Under the pieces are notes generated by a model that saw only the letters and a program-made list of their open reading frames with translations, ran no database searches and had not been told where the DNA came from. From NCBI GenBank assembly GCA_022428035.1, contig JAKMDG010000156.1:1-5349 (forward strand): a DNA stretch of 5,349 bases, given 5' to 3'. Position 1 is the stretch's first letter. Each line of letters begins with the position of its first letter. Origin of the DNA: Longimicrobiales bacterium (GTDB lineage: Bacteria > Gemmatimonadota > Gemmatimonadetes > Longimicrobiales > Gaopeijiaceae). This document shows positions 1 through 5,071 of the stretch, one piece after another. A program made the position numbers and the translations under genes.

Positions 1-194
1 TCCTGCAACAGGGCAGGGTCCTGTGGCGACGGCGTTATCGGTACCGGCGTTCTACGCTCTGCAATTCCTATACATTTGCACCGTGTTTTGTGTCCCGTGG
101 GTCGGGCAGTGACGTGGTGCACCCGCGTGCGCCTCGCGTTCGAGAACAACGGGTCGGGCCACGGATCTCCGTCCCATGGAGCAGACGAGTCACG

Positions 195-884
195 ATGACG
201 AATCTCCAGGTGCTCGCCTACGAAACCACCCCGCTAGGTGACCTTTGCCTTCGGCGCCGGGAACTCCTGTCACGGCCCGGCACAGTGATTACTGAAATCA
301 CTCTGGATCATCAGCTGCTGATGACCAGCCACATCACGGTGTCCGAGCGAGCTTTGGCCACCGAGGGGCTGGCGCACCACGCGGGTGACGAGCTATCGGT
401 CCTCATCGCTGGGCTGGGTCTCGGATACACGGCGGCTGCTGTGCTGAACTCCGAGCGAGTGATTCGCGTCAGGGTGATCGAACTCATTCCGGCGGTCGTG
501 GGGTTCCTGAATGATGGTCTGGTTCCACTCTCCGCGGAGCTGCTCGCAGATGTGCGCTTCGGGGTGCGTGAGGGTGACGCGTACGCGCTTCTCGATGGCG
601 AGGCCAGTGAACGGTGGGACCTCGTGCTCATTGATGTGGACCATGCTCCGGATGATCACCTTGGACTGGGAAATGAAAGCTTCTACACCCGATCCGGGCT
701 TGATCGTGCCAGAAAGCACCTCGCACCGGGCGGTGTCCTGGCCGTGTGGTCATACGCGGACAGCTCGCCTTTTGTCGAGGCCTTGCGGGACGCGTTCACG
801 ACGGTCGAACTCGTCCCGGTGACGTACAGGAATGACCTGGTCGACGAAGAACACACGGACTGGCTCTTCCTCGCGTGGGATTAG
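195..884 (+). CDS. Spermidine-synthase-like SAM-dependent methyltransferase fold protein
   Basis: The 229-residue product has a class I SAM-binding Rossmann fold. Residues 68-78 form the glycine-rich loop (VLIAGLGLGYT), E96 in RVIELIPAVV is the acidic residue expected to hold the ribose, D128 lies in REGDAY, residues 142-150 read DLVLIDVDH, and LAPGGVLAVWS (177-187) is the typical post-core strand. The N-terminus (TTPLGDLCLRRR, then LLMTSHITVSERALA) matches the small proteins usually annotated 'spermidine synthase'. True spermidine synthases carry a GGG-D-G loop and a catalytic Asp block that are altered here, so I infer a methyltransferase or aminopropyltransferase relative of unknown substrate, probably cytosolic. 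The ATG at 195 is chosen because the family N-terminus begins there; a GGAG at 178-181 is rather far upstream. The frame stays open to the window start, including a GTG at 90, but that extension is Arg-rich and matches nothing I know. It ends 18 bases before a hairpin. Confidence 0.85.
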   Translation: MTNLQVLAYETTPLGDLCLRRRELLSRPGTVITEITLDHQLLMTSHITVSERALATEGLAHHAGDELSVLIAGLGLGYTAAAVLNSERVIRVRVIELIPAVVGFLNDGLVPLSAELLADVRFGVREGDAYALLDGEASERWDLVLIDVDHAPDDHLGLGNESFYTRSGLDRARKHLAPGGVLAVWSYADSSPFVEALRDAFTTVELVPVTYRNDLVDEEHTDWLFLAWD

Positions 885-902
885 CCCTCCGGCCTGCGGG
901 TT

Positions 903-923
903 AGACTGTTCTGGGGACAGTCT
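903..923 (+). terminator. Hairpin after the methyltransferase-like gene
   Basis: Perfect 7-bp arms AGACTGT (903-909) and ACAGTCT (917-923) enclose a 7-base loop, 18 bases after the stop codon at 882-884. No run of T follows, only GGAGTTT, and three of the seven pairs are G-C. It is therefore a weak intrinsic terminator, an RNA 3'-end stabiliser, or possibly a protein-binding palindrome upstream of the gene at 996. Confidence 0.35.
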
Positions 924-995
924 GGAGTTTGCTGCCCCGCGCATGATCGCGACTCATCGTGGCGCACGCCTCAACGCTTCTCCCGGGGGAGACTC

Positions 996-1397
996 ATGGA
1001 TGGACTCGCTCGTCCACTGCTGGTTTCGCTGGTGACCATCCTTGTATTCGGAGTGGGGTCTGCCCGCGCCCTCGAGGCACAGAGTCGAGGGAATCGAGGT
1101 GGGGCCGTGGCCCAGCAGGCGGTCACGCTTTCCGCGCAGGTCAAAGCCCAGATCGGGGACTTCTACTTCTCGAGGCGGGCGGCCAACGCACAGGCACTTC
1201 CTCCCGGCATTCGTCGCCGGCTTGAACGCGGCAAGCCCTTGCCCCCGGGGATCGCGAAGAAGAGTGCTCCGCTGGAACTGAGCTCACGACTGACCTTACC
1301 CGAAGGCTCCGAAATCGTCGAGGTCGGTCTCGACGTGTTCTTGGTGGAGGTCGCCACCGACATCATCCATGATGTGTTGATGGATGTCATTCGCTGA
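996..1397 (+). CDS. Small exported CigR/RcnB-like protein
   Basis: The 133-residue product begins with a signal peptide: a short N-region with R6, a hydrophobic core at about residues 8-22, and likely cleavage after SARA (about 25) or ALEA (about 28). The mature part is basic and has two proline-glycine repeats, LPPGIRRRL (68-76) and LPPGIAKK (82-89). It ends in a block, LPEGSEIVEVGLDVFLVEVA (101-120), followed by TDIIHDVLMDV. This pattern is typical of periplasmic or inner-membrane proteins annotated as CigR-family or RcnB-like; in enterobacteria CigR restrains virulence and RcnB influences nickel/cobalt export, but nothing here shows either role. The start is well supported by a GGGGGA at 985-990 five bases upstream of ATG. 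The last 11 bases overlap the tail of the broken gene on the opposite strand. The family assignment is from motif recall only. Confidence 0.75.
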   Translation: MDGLARPLLVSLVTILVFGVGSARALEAQSRGNRGGAVAQQAVTLSAQVKAQIGDFYFSRRAANAQALPPGIRRRLERGKPLPPGIAKKSAPLELSSRLTLPEGSEIVEVGLDVFLVEVATDIIHDVLMDVIR

Positions 1398-1905
1398 CGG
1401 AGACCTCGTCCTCCCGTGAGAACTTCAGAACCTGGGCACCGGAGCTGATTTTCGGGTCGGCAGCATCTACGATCTCTCCGAATTTCGGATCGAAGACCAG
1501 CCGCCGTTCGTTCCAGTACCGCGCGATGCCCGGTCGGGTGACGTAGGCGTCGAGGATGGCGTGGAGCCCACTCCATGATTCCTCGTCCACCACTCCCTTG
1601 AGGTAGTGGAGGTAGATGTTCTCATTGAGCTTCAGGAACGCGAATGCAGCCTGCCAGAACTAGGCCTGCTGCTGCGGAGTCAGGACGTCGGGGTCTTCGC
1701 TGCCTTGATGAAAAGCCCACGCGAGTGACTGGTCAGACATCACGTAATAGCTGAACTCCTGCATCTGCCGGAATGCTTCATTTCGCATGTTCGTCTTCTG
1801 GTCATTTCTCGCGGAGCGGATCTGCGCCGACAGGTAGACCAGTGTCGCGAGGACCGCGGCCGCGCTGATGATTTCACCTAACGCCCCAATCGCGTCCCAA
1901 TTCAA
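1387..1905 (-). pseudogene. One-TM 'YLSAQIR'-type protein interrupted by an in-frame TAG
   Basis: Read from a TTG at 1905-1903, preceded by a good GGGAGA at 1917-1912, the frame encodes 81 residues and then hits TAG at 1662-1660. The same frame then continues for 90 further codons to a TGA at 1389-1387, about 171 residues in all. The first part has one membrane helix (AIGALGEIISAAAVLATLVY, residues 5-24) followed by LSAQIRSARND and a helical stretch ending LTPQQQA. The part after the stop (FWQAAFAFLKLNENIYLHYL, then VVDEESWSGLHAIL, then RYWNERRLVFDPKF) is just the C-terminal half expected for this widespread family of uncharacterised, mostly marine bacterial proteins of about 160-180 residues. 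The lesion is therefore a single base change, such as CAG to TAG, or a sequence error, with no other frame damage. The second half has no plausible ribosome-bound start of its own. Function unknown. It is convergent with the exported protein gene at 996-1397. Confidence 0.8.
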
Positions 1906-1974
1906 AGTATGTCTCCCGCCGGGGGGCCGACTTCAAGGATGTCACCACAGGGGGGCGAACCTCTTGGGTGAGGG

Positions 1975-2002
1975 TGGTCTGGGCAAGCGAAGAGCCAGAC
2001 CA
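1975..2002 (-). terminator. Hairpin after the VIT-family transporter gene
   Basis: Perfect 8-bp arms TGGTCTGG (1975-1982) and CCAGACCA (1995-2002) enclose a 12-base loop; a further G-C pair can form if one base bulges. It begins 20 bases beyond the stop codon of the minus-strand transporter gene and sits before the broken gene. No T-tract follows on the minus strand, so termination is plausible but unproven. Confidence 0.45.
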
Positions 2003-2022
2003 TTCCGTGCTGGCGAAACTCG

Positions 2023-2721
2023 CTACAGCACCGCGCCTACTGCCCGTCCAACGAGCGCGGTCAAGCCCATCGCGATTGCGCCCCACAGTGCTACACGGAC
2101 TGCTCCCGTGGTCACTCTGGCGCCTCCAGCCCGAGCCGCCATGCCCCCCAGGAGGACCAGCGCGCCCAATGAGGTGCCGGTGACGAAGGCACCGATGAAC
2201 GCGCGCGGGGCGACGATGGCGACGCCTAACGGAAGGGCAGCCCCGATGGCGAACGCGAGCGCCGAAGCGAGCGCCGCCTGAATCGGACGCGCCACATGGA
2301 TTTCGCTCAGGCCCAACTCATCACGGGCGTGAGCTCCGAGTGCATCATGCGCTGTCAATTGCTCGGCAACGTTGCGCGCTAGTGCCTCGTCCAGCCCGCG
2401 ACCCACGTACATCTGTGCCAACTCTTGGAGTTCGTTCTCTGGATTCCGGTCCAATTCGAGCCGTTCACGCTTCAGGTCGGCCGCTTCAGCATCAGCCTGG
2501 GAGCTCACGGATACATACTCGCCGGCCGCCATGGACATTGCTCCCGCCACCAAGCCGGCAATGCCGGCCAGCAGCACCTGACCGCGAGCCGCCTCCGCGG
2601 CCGCTACGCCAACCACGAGGCTCGCGGTTGAGACAATGCCGTCGTTCGCTCCCAATACTGAAGCTCGCAGCCATCCGACCCGTGAGATGAAGTGCGGCTC
2701 AGCATGCCAAGACTGGATCAT
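2023..2721 (-). CDS. VIT1/CCC1-family iron/manganese transporter
   Basis: The 232-residue inner-membrane protein belongs to the vacuolar iron transporter (VIT1/CCC1) family, whose members move Fe2+ or Mn2+ out of the cytosol, commonly as proton antiporters. Helix 1 carries the family signature GANDGIVSTASLVVGVAAA (24-42), with D27 at the position of the essential transport Asp. Helix 2 holds LVAGAMSMAAGEYVSVSSQ (57-75). Residues 81-137 form the cytosolic helical metal-binding region, with E86, E89, E96 and E100, then LAQMYVGRGL and HARDELGL (131-138). Three C-terminal helices follow (about 149-171, 176-193 and 207-230), with the expected TGTSLGALVLL. Length and topology are normal for a bacterial member. 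Two ATGs are available, at 2727 and 2721; the second is preferred because AAAGG then sits six bases upstream, whereas it directly abuts the first. It is divergent from the CIA30 gene across a 253-bp spacer. Confidence 0.93.
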   Translation of the reverse strand: MIQSWHAEPHFISRVGWLRASVLGANDGIVSTASLVVGVAAAEAARGQVLLAGIAGLVAGAMSMAAGEYVSVSSQADAEAADLKRERLELDRNPENELQELAQMYVGRGLDEALARNVAEQLTAHDALGAHARDELGLSEIHVARPIQAALASALAFAIGAALPLGVAIVAPRAFIGAFVTGTSLGALVLLGGMAARAGGARVTTGAVRVALWGAIAMGLTALVGRAVGAVL

Positions 2722-2849
2722 CGTCATCCTTTGTCGAGTCCGTCCCGAATCCTTTTTGTTTCGTGAAAGGTAGACCTCCGGTGGCGTCGATGCAGACTGT
2801 CGAACGACCTGTACTTCCGTGCCTGGTCATTGTCAGGTGTTGGGGGGGA

Positions 2850-2869
2850 CCGGATGAATATTCTTTCGG
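2850..2869. promoter_or_regulatory. Interrupted palindrome in the divergent spacer, possible operator
   Basis: A perfect 8-bp palindrome GAATATTC (2856-2863) is flanked symmetrically by CCG (2850-2852) and CGG (2867-2869), each three bases away, with one further matching pair inside the spacers. Sixteen of twenty positions are therefore symmetric. It lies about mid-way in the spacer between the VIT-family transporter (-) and the CIA30-domain gene (+), where a regulator of either gene could bind. I do not recognise the site as that of a named regulator. Confidence 0.3.
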
Positions 2870-2960
2870 CATTGGATTCCTGCTGTTCCGTTGCACTCCG
2901 AGTTCGACCGTTGGCGGGGTGTGGAATTCGGTTCAAGGTTCTCTTTGGAGGACTTTGAAG

Positions 2961-2978
2961 ATGAGCGGAGACAGATGA
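2961..2978 (+). CDS. Possible five-codon leader ORF upstream of the CIA30 gene
   Basis: ATG at 2961 opens a frame encoding M-S-G-D-R and then TGA (2976-2978), which overlaps the ATG (2975-2977) of the CIA30-domain gene as ATGA. The best ribosome-binding sequence in the area, GGAGG at 2947-2951, is nine bases from this ATG but 23 from the CIA30 start. It could couple translation into the main gene. Alternatively it is chance, with the GGAG at 2967-2970 serving the main gene. No peptide function is implied. Confidence 0.22.
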   Translation: MSGDR

Positions 2979-3547
2979 TTCGGCGATTGGGACTGACGGG
3001 GCTGACGGCCATGCTCGTGACCATGCCTCTCGCGGCCCAGGCAGAGCCGGTGATGCTGAAGCTCCTGGAGTTCGAGGAGGACTCGGGGGAGCGTTGGTTC
3101 GTGGTGAATGACGGTGTCATGGGGGGGCGTTCGTCGAGCACCCTGCGACGCGGCGAGCCCGGAGTCGCGGTATTCGAAGGGAGTCTCTCGCTGGAGAACA
3201 ACGGCGGGTTTGCGTCGGTTCGAGTTGAGCTGGAAGAGAACGTCCTGGCGGGTGCCAACCAGGTCATCTTGAGGGTGCGAGGGGACGGCAAGCGCTACCA
3301 GGTCCGGCTCCGTCCCGGTCGCCGTATGGACGGTGTGGCGTTCGGGAGTTCGTTCGACACCGTAGAGGGTCAGTGGACGACTGTGGAGCTACCCCTCACG
3401 TCGTTCGAGCCGACGTTCCGCGGTTACCGACCCCGTTCCACGTCTCCAGTGGATCCAGCCGATGTGGGTCAGTTCGGACTCATGCTGACGGACAAGCAAG
3501 AGGGCGGATTCCGGCTTGAGATCGACTGGGTGCGCTTCTCGAGATAG
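2975..3547 (+). CDS. Exported CIA30-domain protein
   Basis: The 190-residue product has a signal peptide (MIRRLGLTGLTAMLVTMPLA, cleavage likely after AQA at residue 23) and then a CIA30 domain, named for mitochondrial complex I intermediate-associated protein 30, a beta-sandwich fold related to carbohydrate-binding modules. The family landmarks are in order: WFVVNDGVMGGRSSSTL (41-57), GGFASVRVEL (77-86), LRVRGDGKRYQVRLR (99-113), WTTVELPLTSFEPTFRGY (134-151) and QFGLMLTDKQEGGFRLEIDWV (166-186). In bacteria such proteins are exported and of unproven function; a role in complex I assembly should not be assumed. The ATG at 2975 is chosen because it begins the signal peptide. The frame extends upstream to 2891, but that part is charged and would bury the signal. 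A GGAG lies four bases upstream. A run of seven G at 3121-3127 is in frame, so the gene is intact. Confidence 0.9.
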   Translation: MIRRLGLTGLTAMLVTMPLAAQAEPVMLKLLEFEEDSGERWFVVNDGVMGGRSSSTLRRGEPGVAVFEGSLSLENNGGFASVRVELEENVLAGANQVILRVRGDGKRYQVRLRPGRRMDGVAFGSSFDTVEGQWTTVELPLTSFEPTFRGYRPRSTSPVDPADVGQFGLMLTDKQEGGFRLEIDWVRFSR

Positions 3548-3767
3548 GCCGATTGCGGTTTCGTACTGTGGATAAAAAAAGTGGTTGTTTCGATCCCGGG
3601 CGACCGCCGTCCGCAGGGCCAGAATCTTGTGCTCGTTCGGCACGGGCGTCACACTTACCAGCCGCGGGGTGGTCACCTGCCGGCCTTCATACGGCATGAG
3701 TCAGTCGAGATCTTCTTCGGTTGCGTGACCCCGTGCGGCGAATCATTCCCTCGACCCGATCACGCGC

Positions 3768-4202
3768 ATGACTTCTGATCCCAACGCCACATCCACCGGC
3801 GACTCGAACTCACTCCTGCTCGACTTCTGTGCGCAGGTGCCCGAGGAACTTTCGGCTTCGGTGGAGGAGATTCTCGCCCGACCGGCTGTAGGCCACGAGG
3901 ACATTCTGGCCGAGCTCGACGAGTACACATCACAGATCGACGCTGCGTCTCGTCAGCGCGCGGACCTGGATGTGCACCTGGCCGAGATGATCCTGCGGAC
4001 GTGCCGCACTTTGCTAGAAGACGATTGGGGGACTCTTGATTCGACGCAGCAGTCCTTGGTTCGCCTCGCATGCGTCTACTATCTGGATTCGGACGACGCG
4101 GACGGCGATCTCGAATCACCGTTTGGCTTCGAGGACGACGCGTTGATTTTGAATCTCGTTCTGGACTTCATCGGAAGAACGGAACTCAGAGTGCGCGCGT
4201 AA
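3768..4202 (+). CDS. Small acidic protein with a YkvA/DUF1232-like C-terminal block
   Basis: The 144-residue product is soluble, strongly acidic and probably helical. It has no signal peptide and no clear membrane helix. Its distinctive part is residues 95-137: a helix (QSLVRLACVYYL), an acidic linker with DSDDADGDLES, then PFGFEDDALILNLVLDFIGR (118-137). This order resembles the YkvA-like DUF1232 pattern (helix, Asp-rich turn, 'G-hyd-DDA' and a second helix), and I infer a distant member. The acidic turn might bind a metal, but that is speculation. No good ribosome-binding site precedes the ATG at 3768; I see no better in-frame start. It is convergent with the DoxX-like gene at 4235-4606, 32 bases away, and 220 bases after the CIA30 gene. 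Function unknown. Confidence 0.7.
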   Translation: MTSDPNATSTGDSNSLLLDFCAQVPEELSASVEEILARPAVGHEDILAELDEYTSQIDAASRQRADLDVHLAEMILRTCRTLLEDDWGTLDSTQQSLVRLACVYYLDSDDADGDLESPFGFEDDALILNLVLDFIGRTELRVRA

Positions 4203-4236
4203 GATCGCGAGACGTTGTCTGTCGAACCGACGATCT
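4202..4236. terminator. Inverted repeat closing the convergent gap
   Basis: AGATCG (4202-4207) and CGATCT (4231-4236) are perfect inverted repeats that each touch the stop codon of a convergent gene (TAA ending at 4202, minus-strand TAG at 4237-4235). Within the 23-base interval a second small hairpin, AGAC-GTT-GTCT (4210-4220), can form. The position suits a bidirectional transcription end, but the arms are short and there are no T-tracts. Confidence 0.25.
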
Positions 4237-4606
4237 AGGCGAGCAGAACGATCCCGACGGTCATCAAGAGCACGGACGCCGCTGGCAGGGATCGCATGAG
4301 CGGGTCACCCACTTTCACATGCATCCCGAGCGCACCAACCATGAGTAGCGCTATGATTCCGGCGGCAGGGACGACGGGCACAGGTACCCAAAGCCCTGCA
4401 AGCAGGACGAGAGCAGAAACGATCTTCAGCGCCCCGACGGCGTAGAACGCGACATCAGGTAGGCCATACGCCTGAAACTCTTCTTTTAGCGACTTGGCCT
4501 CACCGCCCCTGTAGCCCGTGGCGGAGCCGGCTCGGACCAACCAGACATTCAGAAGCCCAAGGCCGACGGCGAGTTGTAGGAAGCTGGCAATCGAGAGCTC
4601 TGGCAT
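4235..4606 (-). CDS. DoxX-like membrane protein (first of a head-to-head pair)
   Basis: The 123-residue product has four predicted membrane helices at about residues 8-24, 52-72, 77-95 and 106-122. Between helices 1 and 2 is a polar loop with EEFQAYGLPDVAF, and between 3 and 4 the motif HVKVGDPLMRSLPAA. This layout, with YGL, GAL and LLAGLWVP around helix 2, is that of the DoxX-like proteins, a broad family of small inner-membrane proteins some of which take part in quinone, thiol or oxidative-stress chemistry. The substrate here is unknown. The ATG at 4606 gives the usual family length; no strong ribosome-binding site precedes it. It diverges from a second DoxX-like gene, with which it shares the EF..YGL, GAL, LLAG and VKV.DP landmarks in register, and converges on the acidic-protein gene. 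Confidence 0.83.
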   Translation of the reverse strand: MPELSIASFLQLAVGLGLLNVWLVRAGSATGYRGGEAKSLKEEFQAYGLPDVAFYAVGALKIVSALVLLAGLWVPVPVVPAAGIIALLMVGALGMHVKVGDPLMRSLPAASVLLMTVGIVLLA

Positions 4607-4612
4607 AGCAAT

Positions 4613-4620
4613 TTCTAGAA
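4613..4620. promoter_or_regulatory. Short palindrome between the divergent DoxX-like genes
   Basis: TTCTAGAA is a perfect 8-bp palindrome six bases upstream of the minus-strand DoxX-like ATG, inside a spacer of only 63 bases (30 if the GTG at 4637 is used). AAGGGG next to it (4619-4624) could be a ribosome-binding site for that GTG. An 8-bp palindrome can occur by chance; the position is the only support. Confidence 0.15.
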
Positions 4621-4669
4621 GGGGTTACAAAGACCCGTGCAATCAATCCTCGGCGCGTCAGAATGGCAA

Positions 4670-5020
4670 ATGGGCCTCGAGTATCACATCGCCAACGCGG
4701 TCTCGATCGTGCTGTTCCTGTTTTACGGGATCGCCTGCCTGTTTGCCGGCGGAATGGCCGACGAATTCGAGCGGTACGGGCTGTCCCGCTTCCGGCGGGT
4801 CACTGGAGCGCTGGAGGTATGCGGCGCCGTAGGGCTCCTCGCTGGGTACGTCATGCCGCTCCTGAGCGTGGTTAGCGCAGGAGGACTGTCCACACTGATG
4901 CTGCTCGGGCTTGGCGTGCGTGTGAAGGTTCGCGACCCGGTACTGGAGATGGTTCCGGCTGCGTTCTTACTGGTTGTGAACACGTTCATTGTGGTTCGAG
5001 CATCCGGGTGGTTGGGCTAA
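4670..5020 (+). CDS. DoxX-like membrane protein (second of a head-to-head pair)
   Basis: The 116-residue product has four predicted membrane helices at about residues 8-27, 42-58, 63-79 and 90-110. Its loop DEFERYGLSRF is followed by GALEVCGAVGLLAGYVMP and, before the last helix, VRVKVRDPVLEMVPAA. These align with the oppositely oriented neighbour over about 80 residues with one small gap, so the two are paralogues of the DoxX-like family; reaction and partner are unknown. The start is uncertain. ATG at 4670 places helix 1 as in the neighbour. GTG at 4637 would add 11 residues (starting MQSILGASEW) and has AAGGGG at 4619-4624, 12 bases upstream, whereas the ATG lacks a clear ribosome-binding site. 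The deaminase gene follows after 51 bases and could be co-transcribed, though a hairpin spans the stop codon. Confidence 0.82.
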   Translation: MGLEYHIANAVSIVLFLFYGIACLFAGGMADEFERYGLSRFRRVTGALEVCGAVGLLAGYVMPLLSVVSAGGLSTLMLLGLGVRVKVRDPVLEMVPAAFLLVVNTFIVVRASGWLG

Positions 5021-5029
5021 CACACCCGG
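5004..5029 (+). terminator. Hairpin spanning the stop codon of the second DoxX-like gene
   Basis: Perfect GC-rich 7-bp arms CCGGGTG (5004-5010) and CACCCGG (5023-5029) enclose a 12-base loop that contains the TAA stop (5018-5020). No T-tract follows. It may end or attenuate transcription before the deaminase gene, or stabilise the upstream message. Confidence 0.35.
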
Positions 5030-5071
5030 GCCCAGCGAAGGGGTCGCCCACTCAATTGAAGGCATGTGACC

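Noticed and set aside
50..74. Sigma-70 promoter with TATACA at 69-74 ahead of the methyltransferase-like gene
   Set aside because: No acceptable -35 hexamer at 16-18 bp spacing.
90..194. N-terminal extension of the methyltransferase-like gene from a GTG at 90, or from beyond the window
   Set aside because: The added residues are Arg-rich and low in recognisable structure, and the family's conserved N-terminus starts just after ATG 195. Frame 1 is also open here and ends as ATGA on that start, but its translation looks random.
1660..1662. TAG as a recoded (pyrrolysine or suppressor) codon
   Set aside because: No recoding machinery is visible, the family has no known need for it, and a single C-to-T change or sequence error explains the codon more simply.
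2807..2838. ACCTG/CAGGT and CCTG/CAGG inverted repeats in the divergent spacer
   Set aside because: Arms of only 4-5 bp with no supporting context; expected by chance in GC-rich DNA.
2763..2978. 71-codon plus-strand frame ahead of the CIA30 gene
   Set aside because: No recognisable motif and no good ribosome-binding site at its GTG start. Only its last five codons are plausible, as a leader ORF.
3389..3697. 102-codon minus-strand frame overlapping the CIA30 3' end and the following spacer
   Set aside because: About half lies antisense to the well-supported CIA30 gene. The part in the spacer has fairly coding-like third positions, but I recognise no family and see no convincing start signal.
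3581..3778. 65-codon plus-strand frame in the CIA30 to acidic-protein spacer
   Set aside because: Mixed third-position composition, no motif, a weak GTG start, and it runs into the next gene out of frame.
4202..4236. tRNA-like or structured ncRNA in the convergent gap, suggested by nested small stems
   Set aside because: Only about 35 bases, with stems of 4-6 bp and no tRNA landmarks. Best treated as a weak terminator candidate.
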